Shown one piece after another: positions 1 through 8,825 of a stretch of DNA of 8,825 nt. The notes under the pieces were generated by a model. That model ran no database searches. It was not told where the DNA came from and saw only the letters and a list, made by a program, of their open reading frames with translations. Source of the stretch: DASPMP01 sp035248725 (lineage in GTDB: Bacteria > Gemmatimonadota > Gemmatimonadetes > Gemmatimonadales > Gemmatimonadaceae); assembly GCA_035248725.1 (NCBI GenBank), contig DATFHG010000114.1:1-8825 (forward strand), in the 5' to 3' direction. A program made the position numbers and the translations under genes. Every line of letters begins with the position of its first letter. Within the stretch, counting starts at the first letter, position 1.

Positions 1-314
1 CGGGCCGGCGCTCGACCGACAAACCGCACGACCCCGGGCAGCGGCCGGAGACCTGGCTGTATCGCGGCGCATGGCAGGAATGGCCGATTCACGAAGCCAC
101 GTGGCTCGTGCCGCTCTCCCAGGAAGAGCTGCGTCTCAAGATCCAGGCGATCTTCAAGCATCAGTCGCAGAAGGACAGCGCGCCCTTCCCCGGCGGCTAC
201 GACGAGCGCGAGTTCTGGCAGCGCGTGGACGCGCGCAACAAGGGCACGGCCGCCGAGCTGGATCGCCTCGGCCTCGCGGAGTATTACGCGATGGAGGCGT
301 ACGTGGTGGTATGA
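1..314 (+). CDS. nagB: Glucosamine-6-phosphate deaminase-like protein, C-terminal end (partial)
   Basis: This is the last 103 residues of a protein whose start lies left of the window; the reading frame begins at base 3 and stops with TGA at 312-314. The tail carries RPETWLYRGAWQEW (bases 42-83), IFKHQSQKD (150-176) and REFWQR, ending in RLGLAEYYAMEAYVVV. I recognise this as the C-terminal end of the long (about 640-660 aa) NagB-type proteins common in Bacteroidetes, which join an N-terminal glucosamine-6-phosphate isomerase/deaminase domain to a C-terminal PIG-L/LmbE-like deacetylase domain. The deaminase converts glucosamine-6-phosphate to fructose-6-phosphate and ammonia in the cytoplasm. 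Catalytic residues of both domains are outside the window, so activity cannot be judged. The stop overlaps the next gene's start (ATGA), implying one operon with the symporter and kinase that follow. The alternative is a stand-alone PIG-L protein; the amino-sugar context favours the fusion. Confidence 0.75.
   Translation, partial: GRRSTDKPHDPGQRPETWLYRGAWQEWPIHEATWLVPLSQEELRLKIQAIFKHQSQKDSAPFPGGYDEREFWQRVDARNKGTAAELDRLGLAEYYAMEAYVVV
293..297 (+). promoter_or_regulatory. Possible ribosome binding site for the SSS symporter
   Basis: GGAGG lies inside the end of the upstream nagB-like gene, 13 bases before the ATG at 311. The spacing is longer than ideal. With the ATGA overlap it suggests partly coupled translation. 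The same open frame runs upstream as far as an ATG at 71, but the 80 extra residues are arginine-rich, overlap the nagB-like coding frame and do not resemble a transporter, so 311 is the better start. Confidence 0.35.
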
Positions 315-1864
315 GAGCGCTTACCGCGCTCGACATCACCGTCATCATTCTGTATCTCGCGGGCACGACGCTGCTCGGCATCTGGGTTGGCCGGCGCCAG
401 CGCGACGCGAAGGATTATTTCGTCGCCGGCCGCACGATCCCGTGGTGGGCGGTGATGTTCTCCGTCGTCGCCAGCGAGACCAGCGCACTGACGTTCATCA
501 GCATTCCCGGTCTCGCGTATACCACGGACCTGGGGTTCCTCCAGATCGCCGTCGGCTATCTGCTCGGCCGCATTGCCATCGCGTACACGCTGTTGCCGAA
601 GTACTACGAAGGTGGGCTGGTCACCGCGTACGCACTGTTGGAGAAGCGATTCGGCTTGGGCGCCCGACGCTTTACCTCCATCGTGTTCATGGTCACGCGC
701 GCGCTCGCGGACTCCGTGCGCGTGTTCGCGACGGCGATCCCGATCGCGCTGATCCTTCAGGGCGTGGTCCCGCGACAGTACGTGATGCCCATGGCGGTGC
801 TGATTCTCGGCACGCTGACCATCATCTACACGTATCGCGGCGGCATGCGTGCCGTCGTGTGGACGGAGATCTTGCAGGCGAGCATCTACCTGCTCGGTGG
901 CATATCGGCCGCGATCCTCGTGGGTCACCTGGTCGGCGGTGGCTGGAGCGAGATCTTCAATTCGGCGTCGCAGGCCGGCAAGCTGCGCACGATCGTGTTC
1001 TACAGTCGCTTTGATCAGCCCAACACGTTCTTTGCGGGAATCATCGGCGGCGCATTTCTGTCCATGGCGTCGCACGGCGCCGACCAGCTGATCGTCCAGC
1101 GCCTGCTCTCCGCGCGGAGCCTGAAGGACGCACGCATGGCGATCATCGGCAGCGGCATCGCCGTGATCATCCAGTTCACGCTCTTCCTGCTCGTCGGCGT
1201 GGGACTGTGGACGCTGTACGCCGGCAAGGCGTTCGACACGCCCGACGCCATCTTCCCGACCTTCATCATCGAGCAGATGCCCCACGGACTCATCGGGCTC
1301 CTGCTCGCCGCGATTCTCGCCGCGACCATGAGCACCCACTCGGGCGCGATCAACTCGCTCGCTGCCGCGTCCACGCACGACATCTATCTCCCGCTCACCG
1401 GCCGATCGGCAGAGGACCCGCGCACGTTGAAGGTCGGCAAGCTGTTCGCGCTGGCGTGGGGTGTCGTCCTGACCGGCGGTGCCCTGCTCTTTCCACAGAA
1501 TCAGCAGACGCCGGTGGTCGTCGTCGCACTTTCCATCGCTTCCTTCACGTATGGCGGATTGCTCGGGGGCTTCTTCCTCGGCCTCTTCTGGCCGCGCGCG
1601 CAACAGCGTGACGCGATCGTCGGCATGTCCATCGGCATCGCCGTGATGGGGCTCGTGGTGTTCGCCAAGCAGCTGACGCCGGTGTTCGGCTTCCTTCGGC
1701 CCCTCTGGTCGTGCGGAGCGAATGGCACGACGGGCTGCATCGCCTATCCCTGGTACGTGCTGATCGGTACGACAATCACGCTCGCCGCGGGCATGATCTC
1801 CTCGTACATCGGTGGCCACCCGCGCCGCGATGTCGGCACGGGGGCGCCCGCGCCTCTCACTTAG
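311..1864 (+). CDS. Sodium:solute symporter, SSS family (probable amino-sugar or sugar importer)
   Basis: A 517-residue inner-membrane protein, the usual length for the SSS family, which uses a sodium gradient to import sugars, amino acids and other solutes and normally has about 13 membrane helices. Helix 1 covers about residues 8-26. It is followed by the loop DYFVAGRTIPWWAV (35-48), YRGGMRAVVWTEILQ (175-189), HGADQLIVQRLLSARS (255-270) and AATMSTHSGAINS (337-349). The Ser341-Thr342 pair sits where the second sodium site lies in the vSGLT fold, by alignment from memory. The start was chosen because the hydrophobic helix begins at once and the ATG overlaps the upstream TGA. It lies between an amino-sugar deaminase-like gene and an N-acetylglucosamine kinase-like gene, so the substrate is inferred to be N-acetylglucosamine or a related sugar. 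SSS substrate cannot be read from sequence alone. Confidence 0.9.
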   Translation: MRALTALDITVIILYLAGTTLLGIWVGRRQRDAKDYFVAGRTIPWWAVMFSVVASETSALTFISIPGLAYTTDLGFLQIAVGYLLGRIAIAYTLLPKYYEGGLVTAYALLEKRFGLGARRFTSIVFMVTRALADSVRVFATAIPIALILQGVVPRQYVMPMAVLILGTLTIIYTYRGGMRAVVWTEILQASIYLLGGISAAILVGHLVGGGWSEIFNSASQAGKLRTIVFYSRFDQPNTFFAGIIGGAFLSMASHGADQLIVQRLLSARSLKDARMAIIGSGIAVIIQFTLFLLVGVGLWTLYAGKAFDTPDAIFPTFIIEQMPHGLIGLLLAAILAATMSTHSGAINSLAAASTHDIYLPLTGRSAEDPRTLKVGKLFALAWGVVLTGGALLFPQNQQTPVVVVALSIASFTYGGLLGGFFLGLFWPRAQQRDAIVGMSIGIAVMGLVVFAKQLTPVFGFLRPLWSCGANGTTGCIAYPWYVLIGTTITLAAGMISSYIGGHPRRDVGTGAPAPLT

Positions 1865-1874
1865 CTTTCACGCC

Positions 1875-2807
1875 ATGGATTCCATCGTCATCGGAGTGGA
1901 CGGCGGCGGTACCAAGACGCGGGCGATTCTGGCCGACGAACGCGGCGAGCAGATCGCGGAGGCCGTTGGCGGCGGCAGCGCCGTGAAGCCGCACGAAATC
2001 GAGCGTAGCGCCGGCATCATCGCGGGGGTCGTGCGAGACGTCCTCGAGACGGGCGAGCGCGGCGATGTCCGCCCGCGTGTGCTGTGCGTGGGCGTTGCTG
2101 GGGTGGGGCGCGAGCCCGAGCGCGAGGCGCTGCTCGAGTCCCTGCTGTCGCAACAGCTCGCCGACGAGATCACGGTCCTGCCCGATTACGCTGTGGCCCT
2201 GGAGGACGCGTTCGCTGACGGAGCCGGCATTCTCCTGATCGCGGGCACCGGCTCGATGGCATCCGGACGTGCTCCGGCCGGCGCGACGGCACGCTGTGGT
2301 GGCTGGGGACCGGTATTCGGCGACGAAGGAAGTGGATCGTGGATCGGGCGCCGAGCGCTGTCAGTCGTTGCGGCCGCCGCAGACGGCCGCGAGCCCGAGA
2401 CCGCGCTCACGGGTGCCGTGCTCACCGCCGCTGAAGTCTCGGAACCATCCGACTTGATCCGCTGGGCTGCGGCAGCGACCCCCGGCCAGCTCGCGACGCT
2501 GGCGCCCGTGGTGATGAGCGTCGCGGATGCCGGCGATCTGCGCGCGAATTCCATCGTGAGCATGGCGGTGGAAGAGCTGGCGCTTCACATCCGAGCGTTA
2601 GCGCGTCAGCTCTTCGCGGACGAGCGTGCGTCCGTGCCCGTGGCGTTCACCGGTGGTCTGCTCGGAAAAGGATCCTCATTCCGGAAGCGTCTCGAGCATC
2701 GGCTGAAAACCGCGGTGCCCGGTGCGCACATACAGGCCGGAGAGATCGATCCCGCTCGCGGCGCGGTACGTGGCGCGCTGCGACTGCTGGCGCAGCTCGC
2801 GGTTTGA
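1875..2807 (+). CDS. N-acetylglucosamine kinase-like protein, BadF/BadG/BcrA/BcrD ATPase family
   Basis: A 310-residue cytoplasmic kinase of the actin/hexokinase-fold BadF family, which includes animal N-acetylglucosamine kinase and bacterial glucosamine kinase. The ATP phosphate-1 motif DGGGTKT is at residues 9-15. Asp104, in LPDYAVAL, sits where the catalytic base is expected. GTGS is at 124-127, GGWGPVFGDEGSGSW at 142-156 (typical of the amino-sugar kinases), the adenosine motif FTGGLL at 258-263 and DPARGAVRGAL at 292-302. All expected ATP motifs are intact and the length is normal. Start 1875 puts DGGGTKT at its usual distance from the N-terminus; an in-frame ATG at 1812 would add 21 residues inside the symporter gene. 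No clear Shine-Dalgarno sequence lies in the 10-base gap, so translation may be coupled. It probably phosphorylates GlcNAc or GlcN for the upstream deaminase. A related activase-type ATPase is less likely because the cysteine motifs of those proteins are absent. Confidence 0.88.
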   Translation: MDSIVIGVDGGGTKTRAILADERGEQIAEAVGGGSAVKPHEIERSAGIIAGVVRDVLETGERGDVRPRVLCVGVAGVGREPEREALLESLLSQQLADEITVLPDYAVALEDAFADGAGILLIAGTGSMASGRAPAGATARCGGWGPVFGDEGSGSWIGRRALSVVAAAADGREPETALTGAVLTAAEVSEPSDLIRWAAAATPGQLATLAPVVMSVADAGDLRANSIVSMAVEELALHIRALARQLFADERASVPVAFTGGLLGKGSSFRKRLEHRLKTAVPGAHIQAGEIDPARGAVRGALRLLAQLAV

Positions 2808-2815
2808 GCTAGCTC
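2806..2815. other. Palindrome holding both convergent stop codons
   Basis: GAGCTAGCTC is a perfect 10-base palindrome. It contains part of the kinase TGA (2805-2807) and all of the opposing TAG (2809-2811, complement strand); only base 2808 separates the two genes. With no loop and no T-run it is not a standard terminator. Confidence 0.6.
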
Positions 2816-4152
2816 GGGACTTTCACCGACGGTACGGACAGCGGCTGGCCAGCGAGTCGGTCAGCCACGGGAACGTCCGCGAGCGGCTTGTCGAACTCGC
2901 CCTCCCAGCGCGCCATCACGACCGTCGCCAGACAGTTGCCGACGAGGTTGATCGACGTGCGTGCCATGTCCATCAGCGCGTCCACACCGAGGATGACGGC
3001 GACGCCCTCGAGCGGAAGGCCGAACTGGGCGAGTGCTCCCGACAGGATCACCAGCGACGCGCGCGGCACGGCCGCGACGCCTTTGCTCGTGAGCATCAGC
3101 GTGAACATCATGAGCAGCTGTGTGCTCAACGGCATGTCGATGCCGGCCGCCTGCGCGACGAACACCGACGCGAGCGCAAGATACAAGGTGCTGCCATCCA
3201 GGTTGAACGAGTAGCCCGTCGGAAGCACGAACGACACGATGCGGCGCGGCACGCCCAGCTGCTCCATCCGCTCCATGGCGAGTGGAAATGCCGCTTCGCT
3301 GGAGGCCGTCGTGAACGCGATGAGCCACGGCTCGCGCACCGCGCGCACGAAGCGCCTGATCGGAACCCGGGCGATGAGCATCACTGGCAGGAGCACCGCC
3401 ACGACGAAGAGCACGAGCGCGCCGTACAGCGTGAGCACCAGGATGCCCAGGCGGGTGAGGATGCTCAGCCCGCCGTTCGCCACCGTCACAGCGATCGCCG
3501 CGCCGATACCCACCGGCGCGAACGCCATCACGAGCCCGACGAACTTGAACATCACCTCCGACAGCGACTCGGCCGCGCTCAGCATGAAGCGCTTGCCGTC
3601 GCCCTGCACGCGCGACAACGCGACGCCGAACAGGATCGCGAAAAAGACGACCTGCAGCACCTCGTTCCGGGCCGCAGCGTCAAAGAAGCTTTGCGGCACG
3701 GTGTGCTCGACGACGCCGGAAAACGTCATCTTCGTGCTCGCGTAGCCCTTCGCAGCTTCCGCGGACGCGCCGGCCAGCGTCACCCCGCGGCCGGGCTGCA
3801 CGAGGTTGACCATGAACAGGCCGACCACCAGCGCGAGCGTGGTCACGACCTCGAAATACACGATGGACCGGAAGGCCAGTCGTCCCACGCGCTTCATGTC
3901 GTCGCCATGGCCCGCGATCCCCACGACGAGCGTGGCGAAGAGCAGCGGGACGATCAGCGACTTGATCATCCGCAGGAACACGTTCGACAGCAGCTGCAAA
4001 TCCGCCGCTGACCATCCCGCATGAATGGCGCGCTCCGACGTCGGGAACAACGCACCGAGCACAACGCCGACCACCATCGAGACCACGATCCACTGCGACA
4101 ACGACAGCCGCAGCACGCCGCGCGTTGGCCGCTGCTCCTGGACTTCCGCCAT
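2809..4152 (-). CDS. Dicarboxylate/amino acid:cation symporter (DAACS, GltP/DctA family)
   Basis: A 447-residue inner-membrane symporter of the glutamate transporter fold, normal length for bacterial members. In order: FLRMIKSLIVPLLFATLVVGIAG (59-81, only key residues matter here: the early helices), the serine motif TTASSEAAFPL (281-291, tip of hairpin 1), SFNLDGSTLY (315-324, the counterpart of NMDGT), LTSKGVAAVP (354-363, hairpin 2) and DALMDMARTSINLVGN (391-406). Asp395 and Arg398 align, from memory, with the residues that bind the amino group and side-chain carboxylate of aspartate in GltPh, so an acidic amino acid is favoured over a simple dicarboxylate. Asn406 replaces an Asp that helps bind sodium in GltPh. 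The start MAEVQEQR is chosen because its ATG overlaps the permease stop by one base (TGATG); the frame is open further upstream but those residues lie inside the permease gene and look unrelated. It is last in its operon. Confidence 0.92.
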   Translation of the reverse strand: MAEVQEQRPTRGVLRLSLSQWIVVSMVVGVVLGALFPTSERAIHAGWSAADLQLLSNVFLRMIKSLIVPLLFATLVVGIAGHGDDMKRVGRLAFRSIVYFEVVTTLALVVGLFMVNLVQPGRGVTLAGASAEAAKGYASTKMTFSGVVEHTVPQSFFDAAARNEVLQVVFFAILFGVALSRVQGDGKRFMLSAAESLSEVMFKFVGLVMAFAPVGIGAAIAVTVANGGLSILTRLGILVLTLYGALVLFVVAVLLPVMLIARVPIRRFVRAVREPWLIAFTTASSEAAFPLAMERMEQLGVPRRIVSFVLPTGYSFNLDGSTLYLALASVFVAQAAGIDMPLSTQLLMMFTLMLTSKGVAAVPRASLVILSGALAQFGLPLEGVAVILGVDALMDMARTSINLVGNCLATVVMARWEGEFDKPLADVPVADRLAGQPLSVPSVKVPS

Positions 4153-5666
4153 CAGTCCGCCCGCTTCACCGGTACGGGTGGCGTACCCCGCCGCAGCGTC
4201 GAATGCCGGTATCCGTACGCGAGATACAGGGCCAGACCGATGAGCAGCCACCATCCGAACCGTTCCCATGCCAGGCGCGGAAGCCCGTACATCGTCCACA
4301 GACACAGCAATGCACCCAGGATCCCGATCCCGTACACGAAGGGCACACGGAATGGGCGCGGACGATCAGGGTCGGTATGCCGCAAGACGATGACGCCGAT
4401 ACAGACGAGGACGAACGCGAACAGCGTTCCGATGTTCGTCAGGTCGTACGTCTCTCCCGCGTCGCCGATCAATGACCAGACGGCCACGAACACACCAGTA
4501 ATGACGGTCGTGATGTGCGGCGTCCTGAACTTCCCGTGTACTTTCGCCGCCCATGGCGGCAGAAGTCCATCGCGCGCCATGGCGAAGAAGATGCGCGGTT
4601 GGCCGTACTGGAACACGAGAAGCACGGCCGCCATCGAGAACACGGCACCGAGCGCAACGATCTTCGCAATCGAGGTGAGCCCGGTGGCGTTGAGCGCATA
4701 CGCCAGCGGATCGGCGGCGGCGCCGAGCTGCTTGTACGGAACCATCCCGGTCAACACGAAGCCGACGAGGATGTAGATGACGGTGCAGATCGCGAGCCCG
4801 CCCATGATGCCGATCGGGAGGTTGCGCTGCGGATTCTTGGTCTCCTCGGCTGCGGTCGAGATCGCGTCGAAACCGATGTACGCGAAGAACACGATCGCAG
4901 CCCCCTGATGCACGCCGTTGAATCCGTTCGGCGCGAAGGGATGGTAGTTCGCGCGGTCGATGTGCATCGCGCCCATGATCAGGAACAGCGCGAGCACGAC
5001 GAGCTTCACCGCCACGAGCACGTTGTTGGTCTTCGCGCTCTCGCGCACGCCCAGCACGAGCAGCCAGGTGATCAGCATGACGATGAAGAATGCCGGCAGG
5101 TTGATGATCACCGGAATTCCGCCCAGCTGCGGGGCCGTCTGCAGCAACCCGTGCACGTCGGGATTGGAGCTGAGCAGCGCCGTGCGATAGCCGGTGGTCA
5201 GCCACGCGGGCCAATGGATCCAGTCACCCGTGAGCGACTTGAAATAATCCGCCCAGGAGATGGCGACCGCCACGTTACCGACGGCGTACTCGAGGATGAG
5301 GTCCCAGCCGATGATCCACGCCACGAACTCGCCGAGCGTCGCATAGGAATACGCGTACGCGCTCCCAGCCTGCGGAATCATCGACGCCAACTCGGCGTAA
5401 CACAGGCCGGCGAGCGCGCACGCCGCACCGAGCAGCACGAACGACAGCACCAGCGCGGGACCGGCGCCAAGCCGAATGACTTCCCCGTTTGGCCCGACCT
5501 GCCCCGCGGCCGCCGAGCCGATCGAGCCGAAGATACCCGCCCCGATCACGGCACCGATCGACAGCATGATCAGGTCGCCGGCTCCCAACGCGCGTTTCAG
5601 CGCGTTGGGATGGTCGCCTTCGCTGAGGAGCGCGGCGATCGGCTTCCGACGAAACAAATCCCGCAT
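4152..5666 (-). CDS. APC-family amino-acid permease, CAT (cationic amino acid transporter) type
   Basis: A complete 504-residue inner-membrane permease. The N-terminus MRDLFRRKPI followed by LKRALGAGDL is typical of the bacterial CAT group. Helix 1 has the unwound substrate motif IGAGIFG (41-47), helix 3 includes YAELASMIPQAGSAYAYSY (90-108), helix 6 FAYIGFDAISTAAEETKNP (261-279), and a later segment QPRIFFAMARDGL. Members import amino acids, often with protons. The choice between basic and neutral substrates cannot be made here. The ATG at 5666 lies six bases after the hppA stop, with no convincing Shine-Dalgarno sequence, so translation probably depends on ribosomes finishing hppA. The next methionine is at residue 34, inside helix 1, so this start is secure. 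The 3' end overlaps the DAACS start by one base. An 11-bp perfect hairpin sits at codons 19-28. Confidence 0.93.
   Translation of the reverse strand: MRDLFRRKPIAALLSEGDHPNALKRALGAGDLIMLSIGAVIGAGIFGSIGSAAAGQVGPNGEVIRLGAGPALVLSFVLLGAACALAGLCYAELASMIPQAGSAYAYSYATLGEFVAWIIGWDLILEYAVGNVAVAISWADYFKSLTGDWIHWPAWLTTGYRTALLSSNPDVHGLLQTAPQLGGIPVIINLPAFFIVMLITWLLVLGVRESAKTNNVLVAVKLVVLALFLIMGAMHIDRANYHPFAPNGFNGVHQGAAIVFFAYIGFDAISTAAEETKNPQRNLPIGIMGGLAICTVIYILVGFVLTGMVPYKQLGAAADPLAYALNATGLTSIAKIVALGAVFSMAAVLLVFQYGQPRIFFAMARDGLLPPWAAKVHGKFRTPHITTVITGVFVAVWSLIGDAGETYDLTNIGTLFAFVLVCIGVIVLRHTDPDRPRPFRVPFVYGIGILGALLCLWTMYGLPRLAWERFGWWLLIGLALYLAYGYRHSTLRRGTPPVPVKRAD
5583..5610 (-). repeat. Perfect 11-bp inverted repeat at the start of the CAT permease gene
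   Basis: Arms 5583-5593 (TCCCAACGCGC) and 5600-5610 (GCGCGTTGGGA) are exact reverse complements separated by six bases, GTTTCA. In the messenger (complement strand) the stem would start 56 bases after the A of the permease ATG, in codons for PNALKRALG. There is no following T-run, so it is not a classic terminator. It may affect ribosome progress, RNA decay or relative expression of hppA and the permease, or may be chance in GC-rich coding DNA. Confidence 0.6.
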
Positions 5667-5672
5667 GCGGGG

Positions 5673-8186
<2,514 letters not shown>

Positions 8187-8196
8187 TCGAGCATTT

Positions 8197-8201
8197 CTCC
8201 T
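8197..8201 (-). promoter_or_regulatory. Shine-Dalgarno site setting the hppA start
   Basis: AGGAG on the complement strand lies 10 bases before the ATG at 8186. The alternative in-frame ATG (fourth codon, 8177) would be 19 bases away, so 8186 is preferred. The spacer holds an out-of-frame ATG CTC GAA TGA (8194-8183) whose stop overlaps the hppA ATG; it is only two bases from the AGGAG, so initiation there is unlikely. Confidence 0.7.
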
Positions 8202-8211
8202 GAAGTAGGCA

Positions 8212-8226
8212 GCGACGAAGCGTCGC
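8212..8226 (-). repeat. Small hairpin between the LAT permease and hppA
   Basis: GCGACG (8212-8217) and CGTCGC (8221-8226) form a perfect 6-bp stem around a three-base loop, inside the 44-base gap and four bases after the permease stop. No T-run follows, so it is unlikely to stop transcription by itself. It could be a weak RNA-processing or stabilising element. I see no promoter in this gap. Confidence 0.35.
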
Positions 8227-8230
8227 GAGG

Positions 8231-8825
8231 TCAGTCCGAAGTGGACGTCGAAAACACCGGCGGCGGCGGACGGTTGCCGTCCACCTGGCGCCAGAGGAAG
8301 TACACCGGGATGCCGATCACCACGAGCACGAGTCCGGACACGGCTTCGGTGCGCGAAGTGGGCGACATGAGAATGAGGATCATCACGCTCGCGGCGAGCA
8401 CGATGTACAGCGCGGGCAACACCGGATATCCCAGCGCGCGATATGGGCGGTCCGCGTCGGGCCGCTTTGCCCGCAGAATGAAGAGACCGACGGTGGTGAG
8501 CACGTAGAACACGAGCGCCGCGAAGATCACGTAGTTCAAGAGCTGCCCATACGTGCCGCTGAGACAGAGCAGCGCCGTCCATACCGTCTGCGCAATCAGC
8601 GCAAACGACGGTACGCGCCGCGCGTTCAGCACGCCCGCGCGGCGGAAGAACAGCCCATCGCGCGCCATGGCGTAGTAGACGCGAGCGCCGGCGAGAATCA
8701 GCCCGTTGTTGCAACCGAAGGTGGAGATCAGGATCGCGATCGCCATGATCGTCGCCCCCGATGCGCCGAACATGACCTCCATGGCGGCGGTGCCTACGCG
8801 GTCCTGCGTGGCGTGATCGATGCCC
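8231..8825 (-). CDS. APC-family amino-acid permease, LAT type, C-terminal part (partial)
   Basis: The last 197 residues of an inner-membrane amino-acid transporter; the N-terminus lies beyond the right edge and the frame is open to base 8824. The visible start, DHATQDRVGTAAMEVMFG, is the periplasmic/helix-7 region typical of LAT (L-type) members. It is followed by GARVYYAMARDGLFF (about residues 47-61), several hydrophobic helices, the loop LRAKRPDADRPYRALGYPV and two final helices ending in a proline-rich tail RPPPPVFSTSTSD. LAT members are exchangers or uniporters of neutral, aromatic or basic amino acids, such as AdiC and SteT; substrate residues in helices 1 and 6 are missing here. It is a different APC subfamily from the CAT permease downstream and shares only the AMARDGL motif with it in the visible part. 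It is the first visible gene of the leftward operon, 44 bases before hppA, and the operon promoter may lie outside the window. Confidence 0.9.
   Translation of the reverse strand, partial: GIDHATQDRVGTAAMEVMFGASGATIMAIAILISTFGCNNGLILAGARVYYAMARDGLFFRRAGVLNARRVPSFALIAQTVWTALLCLSGTYGQLLNYVIFAALVFYVLTTVGLFILRAKRPDADRPYRALGYPVLPALYIVLAASVMILILMSPTSRTEAVSGLVLVVIGIPVYFLWRQVDGNRPPPPVFSTSTSD

Noticed and set aside
284..1819. A 511-codon - strand open frame opposite the SSS symporter
   Set aside because: It is a charged antisense product; the + strand frame has unmistakable SSS motifs.
2777..2796. Inverted repeat GCTGCG/CGCAGC near the end of the kinase gene, followed by TTT at 2803-2805, as a possible terminator
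   Set aside because: The stem is only 6 bp, lies inside the coding sequence, and the T-run is too short and too far from the stem.
2722..4011. A 429-codon + strand open frame starting inside the kinase gene and running opposite the DAACS gene
   Set aside because: It overlaps recognised genes on both strands and its protein is a charged shadow without motifs.
4171..4187. Inverted repeat GGTACG/CGTACC near the 3' end of the CAT permease gene
   Set aside because: Six-bp arms inside coding sequence, with no T-run or other context; expected by chance in GC-rich DNA.
4567..4584. An 18-base sequence repeated exactly at 8655-8672
   Set aside because: Both copies encode the AMARDG motif shared by the two APC permeases in the same orientation, so protein conservation and codon bias explain it.

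Overview
The window is about 8.8 kb of GC-rich bacterial DNA (roughly 60-65 % G+C by eye), packed almost end to end with genes. It holds seven protein-coding genes, two of them cut by the window edges. The largest gap between genes is 44 bases, so there is no long non-coding stretch. I see no tRNA, rRNA, CRISPR array, insertion sequence or phage gene. The likely source is a member of the FCB group or a relative, with Gemmatimonadota my best guess. This rests on the high G+C, a NagB-type protein with the tail typical of the long Bacteroidetes-like fusion form, a divergent membrane pyrophosphatase of a kind I associate with Bacteroidetes and Chlorobi-like bacteria, and an N-terminal leader ending in LVAQ. 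It is an inference, not a proof.

Left part, + strand (bases 1-2807): three tightly packed genes read rightward. They are the C-terminal end of a long glucosamine-6-phosphate deaminase-like protein, a sodium:solute symporter (SSS family), and a BadF/BadG-type N-acetylglucosamine kinase-like sugar kinase. The first two overlap by ATGA and the third follows after 10 bases. Together they look like an amino-sugar uptake and breakdown operon: import, ATP-dependent phosphorylation, then deamination toward fructose-6-phosphate. No separate deacetylase gene is seen in the window.

Right part, - strand (bases 8825-2809): four genes read leftward. In transcription order they are the C-terminal part of a LAT-type APC amino-acid permease, hppA (membrane-bound ion-pumping pyrophosphatase, 837 aa), a complete CAT-type APC amino-acid permease (504 aa), and a dicarboxylate/amino acid:cation symporter (DAACS, 447 aa). 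Gaps are 44 bp, 6 bp and a 1-base TGATG overlap, so they are probably co-transcribed. The plausible theme is amino-acid import beside a pump that turns waste pyrophosphate into an ion gradient.

The two blocks converge with only one base between their stop codons, and both stops lie in a perfect 10-base palindrome. The most notable items are the divergent, predicted K+-independent pyrophosphatase with its N-terminal leader, its placement among ion-coupled amino-acid transporters, the compact amino-sugar operon, and a strong 11-bp hairpin at the start of the CAT permease gene. I did not find a clearly new biological system here.
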